A DNA stretch of 24,484 nucleotides from Agrobacterium larrymoorei (GTDB taxonomy: Bacteria; Pseudomonadota; Alphaproteobacteria; Rhizobiales; Rhizobiaceae). This document shows positions 11,329 to 19,146 of this stretch, piece by piece; positions within the stretch are counted from its first letter, which is position 1, and every line of letters starts with the position of its first letter. The notes below the pieces were generated by a model. The model saw only the letters and a list, made by a program, of their open reading frames with translations, ran no database searches and was not told the DNA's origin. The translations under genes and the position numbers were made by a program. Location: contig NZ_CP039692.1 in assembly GCF_005145045.1 (NCBI RefSeq), forward strand, positions 1,465,001 through 1,489,484, written 5' to 3'.

Positions 11329-12309
11329 TCAGCGAGACTGCTTGATGACGGTATCGAACGTATCGACAAATGATCCCTTGGCGTCGAACCGCTCCTTAAG
11401 CGATCCGGACTGGTAGAGGATGTCGATCAGTTTTTGATGGTGGGGTATCGCCTCGACGGAAGTTTGGAAGACGAGCGGAGACTGCCCGGCCAAGATTGCT
11501 GAGGTGTCATCCGGGGAAACGCGTTGGAAGTCGGTATAGTAGAACTTCGCCCAGTCTTTGTCGTGTTCGTTGCTCCAGTTTCCCGCTTTCACGAAAGCTG
11601 CCAGAAACTGCCTGATAGCCTCACTCTTTGCAGGATCTGCTAGAGCTTCGGGGCGGGCATAAAAATAGGAGGTGCTCGGCAACAACCGCCGCTCCTCAGG
11701 GTCGAGTACAGGACTTGCCCCTACCTGTTTGGTGAGCCTCGTGACGAAGGGCTCCTGCAAAACGGCGACGTCGACTGCTCCGGACCGCAGCGCATCAGGA
11801 AGGTCAGCCACGCGGAGATTGACGAGCGTGACGTCCGCAAGTTTCAGGCCCGCCCTGTTCAATGCCTCGATCAGGAATACCTGGCGGCCCGATCCTTCGA
11901 CATAGCTGAGCTTCTTGCCCTTGAGCTCGGACAGCTTGTCGATCTTGAGACCTGGGCGGCTCGTCAGGCGATACTGAGCGACTTCACGCGTGAACGTTCC
12001 GACAATCGGCAGAAGCGTTCCGGATGCGCGAGCCTGAATAGGTGGAGTATCGCCGACATAGGCTATGTCCAGAGCGCCCGCCCTGATAGCCTCAAGGATG
12101 GCTGGTCCGCCGGCAAAGTTAGGGTATTCAACATCAAATCCGAGGGTTTTCTGCTCTCCACTGGCTTCCAGCAGATTGCGCACTAGTTCAGCCTGATCGG
12201 CAACGATGAGCTTGGCTGCAGGTTCGGCCGCTTCCGCTGAGGGAGCAACCAAGACAAGAGCCGAAAGTAAACCAGCAGCAGACGTGCGCAAGAAAATTCT
12301 ACGATACAA
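11329..12309 (-). CDS. ABC transporter substrate-binding protein, SsuA-like
   Basis: This periplasmic binding protein (NMT1/SsuA-type fold, about 326 residues) is the first gene of the operon. The N-terminus YRRIFLRTSAAGLLSALVLV fits a twin-arginine (Tat) export signal, with cleavage expected after SAEAA. Binding-fold marks include FAGGPAILEAIRAGALDIAY, KGKKLSYVEGSGRQ and the DAL-RSGAVDVAVLQEPF block typical of sulfonate-binding proteins. The frame is open to a TTG at 12336; I prefer the TTG at 12309, which has GGAG 8 bases upstream and puts the RR motif at residues 3-4. No ATG competes. The ligand is probably an aliphatic sulfonate, sulfate ester or thioether, inferred from the monooxygenase in the operon. 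A dyad about 70 bp upstream may be the regulatory site. Confidence 0.9.
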   Translation of the reverse strand: MYRRIFLRTSAAGLLSALVLVAPSAEAAEPAAKLIVADQAELVRNLLEASGEQKTLGFDVEYPNFAGGPAILEAIRAGALDIAYVGDTPPIQARASGTLLPIVGTFTREVAQYRLTSRPGLKIDKLSELKGKKLSYVEGSGRQVFLIEALNRAGLKLADVTLVNLRVADLPDALRSGAVDVAVLQEPFVTRLTKQVGASPVLDPEERRLLPSTSYFYARPEALADPAKSEAIRQFLAAFVKAGNWSNEHDKDWAKFYYTDFQRVSPDDTSAILAGQSPLVFQTSVEAIPHHQKLIDILYQSGSLKERFDAKGSFVDTFDTVIKQSR

Positions 12310-12379
12310 GGAATTTGCTCCGTTTTCAGCCCGCAATAATGCGCGCAGCTGGCAGGTTGGAATTCCTCTTAGTTTAACA

Positions 12380-12404
12380 ATACTCTACAAAATCCATAGG
12401 GTAT
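12380..12404. promoter_or_regulatory. dyad upstream of the SsuA-like gene
   Basis: ATACTCTA (12380-12387) and TAGGGTAT (12397-12404) form an inverted repeat with one mismatch and a 9-bp spacer, about 71 bp before the chosen TTG start. This is a usual place and size for an operator. The surrounding 260-bp gap (12310-12570) has no other feature I can support. Confidence 0.4.
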
Positions 12405-12570
12405 CTTGATGCGAGTAATCCATGAATTCGGTATTTCTGTTCTCTGCGCAATGGTGATTGGTAGATGAAAAATCTCGGCATCTGTTCTCAGCGCGCAGAT
12501 TGGTTTGCCTGACGCTCTTCCAGGATGACCGTCATCATATGCCGCAGAGGTTCGCGACGTGTGACGGCCT

Positions 12571-13320
12571 CTACGCTGGCATGCGAGGAATGCTCGCAAG
12601 AAGTTTGCGAGTGTATTCGTGACGCGGGGCGGTGAGAATGCTTTGGGTGGGACCGTTTTCAACGATCCTGCCCTTTTCCAAGATGATGGTGTCCTGGCAA
12701 AGCGAAGCAACCAGACCGATGTCGTGTGACACGACGACGAACGTCACAGTCTCGGACAATTTCTTCAGCAGTTCGACAATCCGAATGCGGGTAGACAAGT
12801 CCAGGGCGCTGACGACTTCGTCGGCAAATATGACCTCGGGCCGGGAGATTATCGCACGCGCGATTGCTATCCGCTGACGCTGCCCTCCGGAGAACTCATG
12901 GGGGTAGCGGTCCATCAGATCATCCGCAGTCAGTCCCACGGACTTCAGCGCTTCCGCAACGGCTTCCTTACGGTCACCGGCGATTTTGAGAGATCGGAGC
13001 GGTTCGGCAACGATGTCCTTGACTTTCTGGCGAGGGTCCAAAGAGGAATATGGATCCTGAAAAACCGCCTGCACTCTCTTCCGAAATCCACGCATGAATT
13101 CTCGGCTTCCGGTGTCCAGAGGTTTCCCTTCGATATGGATTTCGCCACTCTGCGGTCTGTTGAGGCCGAGCATCAGCCGCAGAAGGGTTGTTTTTCCTGA
13201 TCCCGATTCTCCAACAATGCCGATGTTTCGTCCTTTCTGCAAAGTCAGGCTCACATCTTGAAGCGTCGCCTGCTGCCGATTGTAGCCGAACGAAACATTG
13301 CGGACATCTATCAAGCTCAT
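12571..13320 (-). CDS. ABC transporter ATPase, DppF/NikE-type
   Basis: The 249-residue ATPase is the last gene of the peptide-type operon. Walker A is GESGSGKTT (37-45), the Q-loop is [11 protein letters not shown] (88-98), the signature FSGGQRQR (143-150), Walker B VIFADE (163-168) and switch H199. [11 protein letters not shown] is a hallmark of the Dpp/Opp/Nik ATPase family. The Walker B continuation reads DEVVSALD where the family usually has DEPVSALD or DEPTSALD. It is shorter than E. coli DppF (about 330) and near NikE size; the C-terminal HPY-type element is reduced to [17 protein letters not shown] at 13320 overlaps the previous stop by one base (TGATG). It pairs with the other ATPase to form the heterodimer under the DppB/DppC permeases. 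Confidence 0.93.
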   Translation of the reverse strand: MSLIDVRNVSFGYNRQQATLQDVSLTLQKGRNIGIVGESGSGKTTLLRLMLGLNRPQSGEIHIEGKPLDTGSREFMRGFRKRVQAVFQDPYSSLDPRQKVKDIVAEPLRSLKIAGDRKEAVAEALKSVGLTADDLMDRYPHEFSGGQRQRIAIARAIISRPEVIFADEVVSALDLSTRIRIVELLKKLSETVTFVVVSHDIGLVASLCQDTIILEKGRIVENGPTQSILTAPRHEYTRKLLASIPRMPA

Positions 13321-14126
13321 CAATTCATTCCCAGTGCATCGTCGAAGGCTCGCGCAGCTGCTACGAGGCTTTGCGTATAACTATCTCTCGGATGGCGAAA
13401 GACGTCATTGATTGCTCCTTGCTCTGCCACATGTCCGTTACGCATAACGACGACCCTTTCGACGACGCTTGCGACGACCGGGAGATCGTGGCTGACGAAA
13501 AGGAGAGACATGCCGCGTTGTCTAACGAGGGAGAGCAGCAAATCAAGAATCTCGACTTGGGTCGTGACATCGAGCGCCGTGGTCGGCTCATCTGCGATCA
13601 GTAATTGCGGACGGCATGCTAGTGCCATTGCAATGGCAACTCTCTGGCGCTGGCCGCCGGATATCTGATGCGGCCATGATTGCGCGATGCGATCTGGATC
13701 GGGAAGGGCAACCTGCCGAAGCAGGCTCAGAACTTCTCCGTCGGCGGTCTGTCTGTCCAGCGAGCGGCCATCCCGTTTTGCGCGACGGAGCACCACTTCC
13801 CGCACCTGTCTGCCAAGCTTCATCAAGGGGTCCAGCGCTGTCAGCGGCTCCTGAAAGATCACAGCAGATGCCGTTCCGCGAAGAGGCGCCAAATCCTTGT
13901 CGTGACTTCCGATGACCTGTTTTCCAGCGAGAAGAATAGAGCCGCTTGCATACAGGCCCTCCGGTAAAAGTCCTATTGCCGCCAGTGAAGTCAGAGACTT
14001 GCCGGATCCGGATTCACCTATAAGGCCAAGTCTCTCGCCTTTGTCGATCTTGAAAGAAACATTCGAAACGAGTGTCTTTGGGCCTGCATTGATCGACAGA
14101 TTTTCAACGTTGAGAATAGGGTTCAT
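13320..14126 (-). CDS. ABC transporter ATPase, DppD/NikD-type
   Basis: The 268-residue ATPase begins at ATG 14126 with AGGAGG 8 bases upstream and an ATGA overlap with the upstream permease stop. The frame is open beyond that start but that part lies over the permease gene and is not coding. Motifs: Walker [10 protein letters not shown] (37-45), [10 protein letters not shown] (91-100), signature ISGGQRQR (155-162), Walker [13 protein letters not shown] (175-186) and H213 in FVSHDLP. These are typical of the DppD half of Dpp/Opp/Nik transporters. The C-terminus ([13 protein letters not shown]) keeps only a short HPY-like element, giving a compact protein of NikD/NikE size. Confidence 0.94.
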   Translation of the reverse strand: MNPILNVENLSINAGPKTLVSNVSFKIDKGERLGLIGESGSGKSLTSLAAIGLLPEGLYASGSILLAGKQVIGSHDKDLAPLRGTASAVIFQEPLTALDPLMKLGRQVREVVLRRAKRDGRSLDRQTADGEVLSLLRQVALPDPDRIAQSWPHQISGGQRQRVAIAMALACRPQLLIADEPTTALDVTTQVEILDLLLSLVRQRGMSLLFVSHDLPVVASVVERVVVMRNGHVAEQGAINDVFRHPRDSYTQSLVAAARAFDDALGMN

Positions 14127-14980
14127 GAACGGCGCCTCCTTATGGGGTCCGCCAGATCGCGCAGCTCGTCTGCCACGATATTGATGGCGATCACCAGACT
14201 GACCAGAGCAATACCCGGCGCGACTGCACCGAGCGGCGCGGTGTAGACCGTGCCCTGCGCTTCCTGAAGCAAGCGCCCCCATGAGGCATTGGGAGGCGGG
14301 GCACCGAGACCGAGATAGGAAAGCGACGCTTCCGTAATGATCGCCAAACCGAACTGTAAGGCGAGATTGACGAGCAGGGTAGGCCAGATGTTCGGCAGGA
14401 TGTGGTGGACGATAACCCCTGCCCATGAGGTGCCGGAAACGCGCGATGCGGTAATGAAGTCCATGTTCAGGACGCGTTTTGTCAGAATACGTGTCAGGCG
14501 GGCAACAATCGCGGAATTGGCGATCCCGATTGCGACGATTGCTGTCCACAGACTGGCTCCATCCGACGCGGTGACGATGAGCATGGCGAGGAGCAGGGTC
14601 GGAAAAGCAATCATGATATCGAGTGTTGCCGCCAGCGCATCATCCAGCGTTTTCGATGCGAAGCCACAGAGCAACCCCAATACTATGCCGATCACGCCGC
14701 CGATGATGACTGCCCCGATACCAACAGTCAGCGCAATGCGGGACCCAATCATTATCAGCGTCAGGAAATCGCGCCCCAGCCTGTCAGTGCCAATCAGATG
14801 AAGGATAGAAGGGGGCTCCAGCCGACCACCGGCCATTGCATTCGGATCGTAGGGTGTCCAGACGAGTGTCAGCAAGGCGATCAGAATGTGAAGAGCAACG
14901 ATGCCGATGCCGATCAGAAATATCCGGGAAAAGCGGCGGCGACTGATGATGCTGTCATCGGCCAATTGAATGTCTGTCAT
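14123..14980 (-). CDS. ABC transporter permease, DppC-type
   Basis: This 285-residue inner-membrane permease has a cytoplasmic N-terminus with RRRFSR, then a first membrane segment (IFLIGIGIVALHILIALLTL), the periplasmic PYDPNAMAGGRLEPPSILHL region followed by GTDRLGRDFLT, a hallmark of DppC/OppC, and five further hydrophobic stretches. The EAA-type loop is DFITASRVSGTSWAGVIVHH followed by ILPN. The conserved SLSYLGLGAPPPNASWGRLL is present near 216-235. ATG at 14980 has AAGGA 8 bases upstream and overlaps the DppB stop (ATGA). It forms the channel with DppB. Confidence 0.95.
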   Translation of the reverse strand: MTDIQLADDSIISRRRFSRIFLIGIGIVALHILIALLTLVWTPYDPNAMAGGRLEPPSILHLIGTDRLGRDFLTLIMIGSRIALTVGIGAVIIGGVIGIVLGLLCGFASKTLDDALAATLDIMIAFPTLLLAMLIVTASDGASLWTAIVAIGIANSAIVARLTRILTKRVLNMDFITASRVSGTSWAGVIVHHILPNIWPTLLVNLALQFGLAIITEASLSYLGLGAPPPNASWGRLLQEAQGTVYTAPLGAVAPGIALVSLVIAINIVADELRDLADPIRRRRS

Positions 14981-15915
14981 CCCTGTCTTCCTTGCATGCT
15001 GGAGCGAAGTCGGGGATCGATCAGCCTTTGCGAGATATCGGCAATGAAGCCGACGATGAGAACCAGCAGGGTCGAAATCACCAGCACGCCCTGCACGGAA
15101 GGATAGTCTCGCTGCTCAATGCCAAGAAGCAGCATGGAGCCAAGGCCCGGAAGATTGAAAACGCGCTCCACGACGACTGCTCCGAGCAGAGTAGACGCCA
15201 ACTCGATACCCATAATCGATATGACGGGAACAGAGCCATTGCGAATTCCGTGCCTGACAAGCGCTTCGGAAAAGGTAGCGCCGAGCGCGCGGGCGGTGCG
15301 TAGATAGTCGCTTCCCAGAACATCCTGCGCTGCCGAGCGGACATATCGGATCAAAGATGCCGACATAACGATAGCAATCGTTGCTACCGGCAAAACGAAT
15401 GCGGTCAACGCGGAATCGAGTCTCTGCCATCCCCTTGCAGGAAACCCACCAGAGGGCAGCAGTCTGAGGTTAACGGCGAAAATCGTGACGAGAAGAACGC
15501 CGATCCAGAAGACGGGCACGGCGATGCCAAGCTGAGAGACAACGCTTATCGCCGAGCCGTACCAGCGTTTTGATTTGACCGCAGACAGAATGCCTAGCGG
15601 CAGGGCGATGGCGACGGCAATCAAAAATGAAATGGCAGTCAGAGGCAAAGTTATCGAAAGTCTGCGCACAATCTCCGGCATGACCGGTGACTGGCTGATG
15701 AAGGAGTTTCCAAAATCAAAGCGGCAGATACTTTTGACGAAATGAAGAAACTGCTCTGACAGCGGCTGGTTCGAACCGACCTGCTGTCGGGCAGCCTCGA
15801 TCTGCTCCGGGTCGGCGCCAACCGATAAAAGAGCGTTTGCAGGATCGCCCGGCAGAAGGCGGAGAAAAATGAATAGCACCATCGCGGCTATGAGAATAGA
15901 GCCGATCAATATCAC
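14977..15915 (-). CDS. ABC transporter permease, DppB-type
   Basis: This inner-membrane permease has 312 residues from the first conventional start, GTG 15915. Family marks: FLRLLPGDPANAL near the N-terminus, FDFGNSFISQSPVMPEIVRR, the EAA loop DYLRTARALGATFSEALVRH followed by GIRN, and a C-terminal FNLPGLGSMLLLGIEQRDYP. The frame continues upstream for nine sense codons giving LSYLLRRTV, which matches the normal DppB N-terminus, and begins with ATT at 15942, preceded at 8 bases by AAGGG. The GTG has no purine-rich site before it. The true start is therefore probably ATT 15942 (321 residues), or an ATG altered to ATT. It forms the channel with the DppC-type protein. Confidence 0.9.
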   Translation of the reverse strand: MILIGSILIAAMVLFIFLRLLPGDPANALLSVGADPEQIEAARQQVGSNQPLSEQFLHFVKSICRFDFGNSFISQSPVMPEIVRRLSITLPLTAISFLIAVAIALPLGILSAVKSKRWYGSAISVVSQLGIAVPVFWIGVLLVTIFAVNLRLLPSGGFPARGWQRLDSALTAFVLPVATIAIVMSASLIRYVRSAAQDVLGSDYLRTARALGATFSEALVRHGIRNGSVPVISIMGIELASTLLGAVVVERVFNLPGLGSMLLLGIEQRDYPSVQGVLVISTLLVLIVGFIADISQRLIDPRLRSSMQGRQG

Positions 15916-15966
15916 GGTGCGGCGGAGCAGATAGGAGAGAATTTCTGTGACCCTTCAAGCAGGAAA

Positions 15967-15990
15967 ACCGCCCGACGAAAGTCAGGCGGT
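15967..15990 (-). terminator. terminator-like hairpin between binding-protein and permease genes
   Basis: On the minus strand ACCGCC pairs with GGCGGT, extended by three inner pairs around a TTTC loop, and is followed by TTTTCC. It lies 45 bp after the peptide-binding-protein stop and 25 bp before the probable ATT start of the permease gene. Such partial terminators or 3'-stabilising hairpins are known in ABC operons, where they make the binding protein more abundant than the membrane parts. Confidence 0.65.
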
Positions 15991-16035
15991 GGACTGTATA
16001 ACGAAGATACGGTGCGCGGGAGAGCCCGAGCGAGT

Positions 16036-17568
16036 TCAATCTGCCTTTTTAATTCCGGCAACGAAGAACTGCGAGTTCAGGCCGTTGACCGGGTATCCTG
16101 TCACGGACTTTGAGGAGACGACGATCTGTGGATAGAGGTATAACCAGTTGCTGGCCGCATCCTCTGCGATGATCACGTTGGCTTCTTTCAGTTTTTCCGT
16201 CTGCTCATCGGTCGTTGCACTGGCTTCGGCCTGCTTGACGAGATCTACCACCTTGGGATTGTTGTAACCCCAATAGAAGTCGGGGTTTCCGTAAAACACG
16301 ACATCGCGGTGGTTCACATGCTCCTGCAGGGTCGCCTGGAAATCATGCGCTTTGTAGACCTTCGTGTACCATTCATTGGCCGTGATGATATTGATATTCA
16401 CCTTGACGCCGATCTTAGCCAACTCGGATTGGATAAATTGTGCAGCGATCGGGTGTGGATCGTAATTCGGCGTGTCGATGGTGAAGGTAAAGCCATCGGG
16501 ATAACCGGCTTCCTTCACGAGCGCCTTGGCGCTTTGTGGATCGTAGGCATCCGTTGAGGTCAAATCGACATACCACGGATCGGTAGGGGGAACCATGGAG
16601 CCGATCAGGGAGCCGTGATCACCCCATACCGCTTTGAGAAGCTTTGCGTCGTCCACTGCACGAGCAAGCGCCTTGCGGACCTTCACGTTGTCAAAAGGCG
16701 CAACGCGATCATTGTATGCAAGCAGAAGCTTCGTGGTGGATTTGCCTTCGGCCACGGTGAAATCTGCATTATCGGAGAACTGGCGGAGTGAATCCGGGCT
16801 TTGAACCGAGGTGATGATATCTACCGAGCCGGTGAGAAGTGCATTGTTGAGCGCCGTTGCTTCGGTGAAATAGTGAAACACGACGTCGGCATTGCTGGGC
16901 TTTGCGCCCCAATATTTCTCGAACCGCCCAATTGCGAGCGACGAACCACGACGCCACTCGGTCAGGCTGTACGGCCCCGTACCATCTTCCGCCGCCGTCA
17001 GATTTGTCACCTTGTCATTGACGATCCAGACGTAGCTCAGATTGTAGGGGAGAGAGATCGAGCGGGATGTGAGCTTGACGACAACGGTTGCATCGTCAGG
17101 TGTTTCAATGGTCGCAATGGTTTTGAGACTATTTTTTCGGGAGCTTTTGGATTCCGCCGCCGTCACGCGTTCAATGGAAAATTTGACATCCTTGGATGTC
17201 AGGGGATCGCCCGAGTGAAATGTAACGCCGGGCTGTAGCTTGAATGTATAGGTAAGGCCGTCTTCGCTGACCGTATAGTCCTTGGCAAGAACAGGCTCGA
17301 CCTCACCTGCATCGGTCAGTCGGAAAAGGGCTTCATAGACATTACCGTTGAATGCCTCGTTGATACCCTGTCCAGCACCGGCAGTATTATCCAGGTTCTG
17401 GGGCTCGTATAGCGATCCGATGTTGACCGTTGCATCCGCGTCGAAATCCTCTGCCATGAGCGGGCCAGCAGGGAGAGTGCTGATCAGCAGTGCGAGTGCA
17501 GTCAGCGCAAACTTTCGGGAACGGGTAGTCTTCAAGGTTACCCCCGGTTGGGTCGTCAAGCCGCTCAT
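16036..17568 (-). CDS. peptide ABC transporter substrate-binding protein (DppA/NikA family)
   Basis: This periplasmic solute-binding protein of family 5 has 510 residues, the normal length. The N-terminal signal peptide has RSRK, a hydrophobic core (FALTALALLISTLPAGPL) and likely cleavage after LMA at residue 39. Domain marks: VNIGSLYEPQNLD, EVEPVLAKDYTVSEDGLTYT followed by FKLQPGVTFHSGDPLTSKDV near 89-126, DGTGPYSLTEWRRGSSLAIG, the YNDRVAPFDNVKVRKALARA block and a C-terminal LYPQIVV. ATG 17568 has GAGGA 6 bases upstream. It is the first gene of the operon and divergent from an M24 peptidase, so a peptide or proline-containing peptide is the best guess for the ligand. A NikA-like metal chelate is less likely given the neighbour. 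Confidence 0.93.
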   Translation of the reverse strand: MSGLTTQPGVTLKTTRSRKFALTALALLISTLPAGPLMAEDFDADATVNIGSLYEPQNLDNTAGAGQGINEAFNGNVYEALFRLTDAGEVEPVLAKDYTVSEDGLTYTFKLQPGVTFHSGDPLTSKDVKFSIERVTAAESKSSRKNSLKTIATIETPDDATVVVKLTSRSISLPYNLSYVWIVNDKVTNLTAAEDGTGPYSLTEWRRGSSLAIGRFEKYWGAKPSNADVVFHYFTEATALNNALLTGSVDIITSVQSPDSLRQFSDNADFTVAEGKSTTKLLLAYNDRVAPFDNVKVRKALARAVDDAKLLKAVWGDHGSLIGSMVPPTDPWYVDLTSTDAYDPQSAKALVKEAGYPDGFTFTIDTPNYDPHPIAAQFIQSELAKIGVKVNINIITANEWYTKVYKAHDFQATLQEHVNHRDVVFYGNPDFYWGYNNPKVVDLVKQAEASATTDEQTEKLKEANVIIAEDAASNWLYLYPQIVVSSKSVTGYPVNGLNSQFFVAGIKKAD

Positions 17569-17640
17569 TTCATGTCCTCATAGACGGGCCGCTACAGCCG
17601 TTGCTTTAGGTCTGCACAATATCCGAGCTGAAGCGAGAAG

Positions 17641-17660
17641 CCAGATCGGCAACGATCTGG
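17641..17660. promoter_or_regulatory. perfect dyad in the divergent transporter/peptidase promoter
   Basis: CCAGATCG (17641-17648) and CGATCTGG (17653-17660) form a perfect 8+8 inverted repeat around GCAA. It lies 73 bp before the peptide-binding-protein start and 119 bp before the peptidase GTG, in the 210-bp shared promoter gap. A shared operator is the natural reading; no regulator gene is adjacent. Confidence 0.5.
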
Positions 17661-17778
17661 GACTCGACGTTTAGGAAATGTCATTCGATTAAACGAGCAA
17701 GTAGTGGAAATTTATTCCGGCTGGCGCTTTCTTCCAGCGTCGGCTAAGCCATTGACATGTTTGGCATGGAGAGTAGCC

Positions 17779-19017
17779 GTGAGTGGTATCGATAGAACGC
17801 GTGCAGAGCGGCTGATGAGAGAGGCCGGACTTGACGCGCTGGTTCTTTTTCAGCCGGAAGCCTTTCAGTACGCCATCGGTGCTCCGGCGGGCGTGGCGAC
17901 AATGTGGGGCAGGGCGGGAGCTGCAATTGCTCTTGTGCCCACAGATGCTCATTTGCCACTGGGGGCAATCGTCAGTGACCATGCTGCGGCTGTCATGCGA
18001 CATAAGGCAGTAGATGTCGATCTGAGGACGCATCGCATATGGATCGACACGGTCGATCTCTTGGGCGTTGAATCGGTCGCAGGAATTGACGAGGCCTATC
18101 GACGTACCGGTGTATCGGGTCAGAGGCCGGAGACCTTCGATCGCGCAGCCTGTTTCGACCTCTTGTCCGATATGCTGAAGGACAAAGGTCTCATGGGGGG
18201 CAGGATCGGCGTCGATCTCGAATGCATGCCAGCGGCTGATTTTGAGGCGTTGAAGGTATCGATTCCTGGAATTCAATGGGTTGACGGCTCGCTGGTGCTG
18301 CGACGCCTGCGAGCCATCAAGACCCCCATGGAAATCGATAGGTTGAGGCGCGCGGCACATGCCGCGGAGGGCGGGCTTGAGAGTATGATGCAGGCTGTTC
18401 GTCTCGACGTCCCGGTGGCTGAACTGTCTACGGCTTGGAAAGCGGGTGCGCAGGATGCGGCACAGGTTGGCGGCTTTGCGCTGAGCGGGCATTGGGATTT
18501 CATTTCCGTCGGCCCCAATCTTTCAGACGGTGCCGCCAGGGTTACCCCAGGTGCGCTCATCAAAGCGGATGTCGGGACCCTTGTTGAAGGTTATTCCTCT
18601 GACGGTGCCCGCACATTTACATATGGCCCCACGTCGCAATTGGGGCAGGATATCTTCAAGGCATTGGAGGCAGCTTTTGACGCAGGCCTTGAACAGATCA
18701 AGCCAGGAAATGCTTTCGGTGCTGTCCACGATGCAATGCTCCGCTCCATGAGACGCGATGGCTTCGGCGAATATTACCGCGGGCATTTCGGCCATTCGGT
18801 CGGCGGCAATGTAGGTATCGAGGAGTGGCCATTCTTCTCCGCTAACAATCCAGAACTCATCGAAGCAGACATGGTGGTTGCACTCGAGGCTCCGTTTTAT
18901 GGTCAGAACTTCGGTGCGCTTATGATCGAGGACCAGTTTCTAGTCACGCGTGGCGGAGCGGAATGCATGAACAAACTGCCGCGAGTACTACGTGATCTCT
19001 CCGGGGATGGGGGTTGA
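17779..19017 (+). CDS. M24 family metallopeptidase (Xaa-Pro aminopeptidase/creatinase-like)
   Basis: This is a cytoplasmic metalloprotease-fold enzyme, 412 residues from GTG 17779. All five metal ligands of the pita-bread fold are present: D264 (KADVGTLV), D275 (YSSDGARTF), H339 (HFGHSVG), E370 (VALEAPFY) and E384 (MIEDQFLV). The N-terminal creatinase-type domain spans about 5-170. A longer frame begins at GTG 17704, but GTG 17779 has GGAG 7 bases upstream and begins at the family N-terminus (IDRTRAERLMREAGLDALVL). It is divergent from a peptide ABC operon, so it probably cleaves the imported compound, either Xaa-Pro dipeptides or, as in creatinase, an amide without peptide character. Not truncated. 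Confidence 0.92.
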   Translation: MSGIDRTRAERLMREAGLDALVLFQPEAFQYAIGAPAGVATMWGRAGAAIALVPTDAHLPLGAIVSDHAAAVMRHKAVDVDLRTHRIWIDTVDLLGVESVAGIDEAYRRTGVSGQRPETFDRAACFDLLSDMLKDKGLMGGRIGVDLECMPAADFEALKVSIPGIQWVDGSLVLRRLRAIKTPMEIDRLRRAAHAAEGGLESMMQAVRLDVPVAELSTAWKAGAQDAAQVGGFALSGHWDFISVGPNLSDGAARVTPGALIKADVGTLVEGYSSDGARTFTYGPTSQLGQDIFKALEAAFDAGLEQIKPGNAFGAVHDAMLRSMRRDGFGEYYRGHFGHSVGGNVGIEEWPFFSANNPELIEADMVVALEAPFYGQNFGALMIEDQFLVTRGGAECMNKLPRVLRDLSGDGG

Positions 19018-19146
19018 TCCGCTCCCGCTTCGACCCCCTCCTGAAAGAAATTTTCTTTTTTCACTTCTAATATGAGAAAGCTTTGCGCGACGAAGCGTTA
19101 TCTAGCGGCATAAATTAATCCACTGAATTAATAGATTGGGTGGATA
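19018..19146. other. leader region before the second SsuA-like gene
   Basis: The 129-bp leader contains the A/T-rich stretch ATTAATCCACTGAATTAAT near 19116, with two ATTAAT copies 7 bp apart, then GGGTGG three bases before the ATG. The site could be an operator or part of the promoter. Confidence 0.35.

Noticed and set aside
14127..14549. N-terminal extension of the DppD-type ATPase frame
   Set aside because: It overlaps the DppC-type permease in another frame; the ATG at 14126 has a perfect ribosome site.
17704..17778. 25-codon longer start for the M24 peptidase
   Set aside because: No ribosome site and no family similarity; GTG 17779 has GGAG and the family N-terminus.
17689..18492. 267-codon minus-strand frame over the M24 peptidase
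   Set aside because: The plus-strand peptidase carries all five metal ligands; the antisense frame has no recognisable family.
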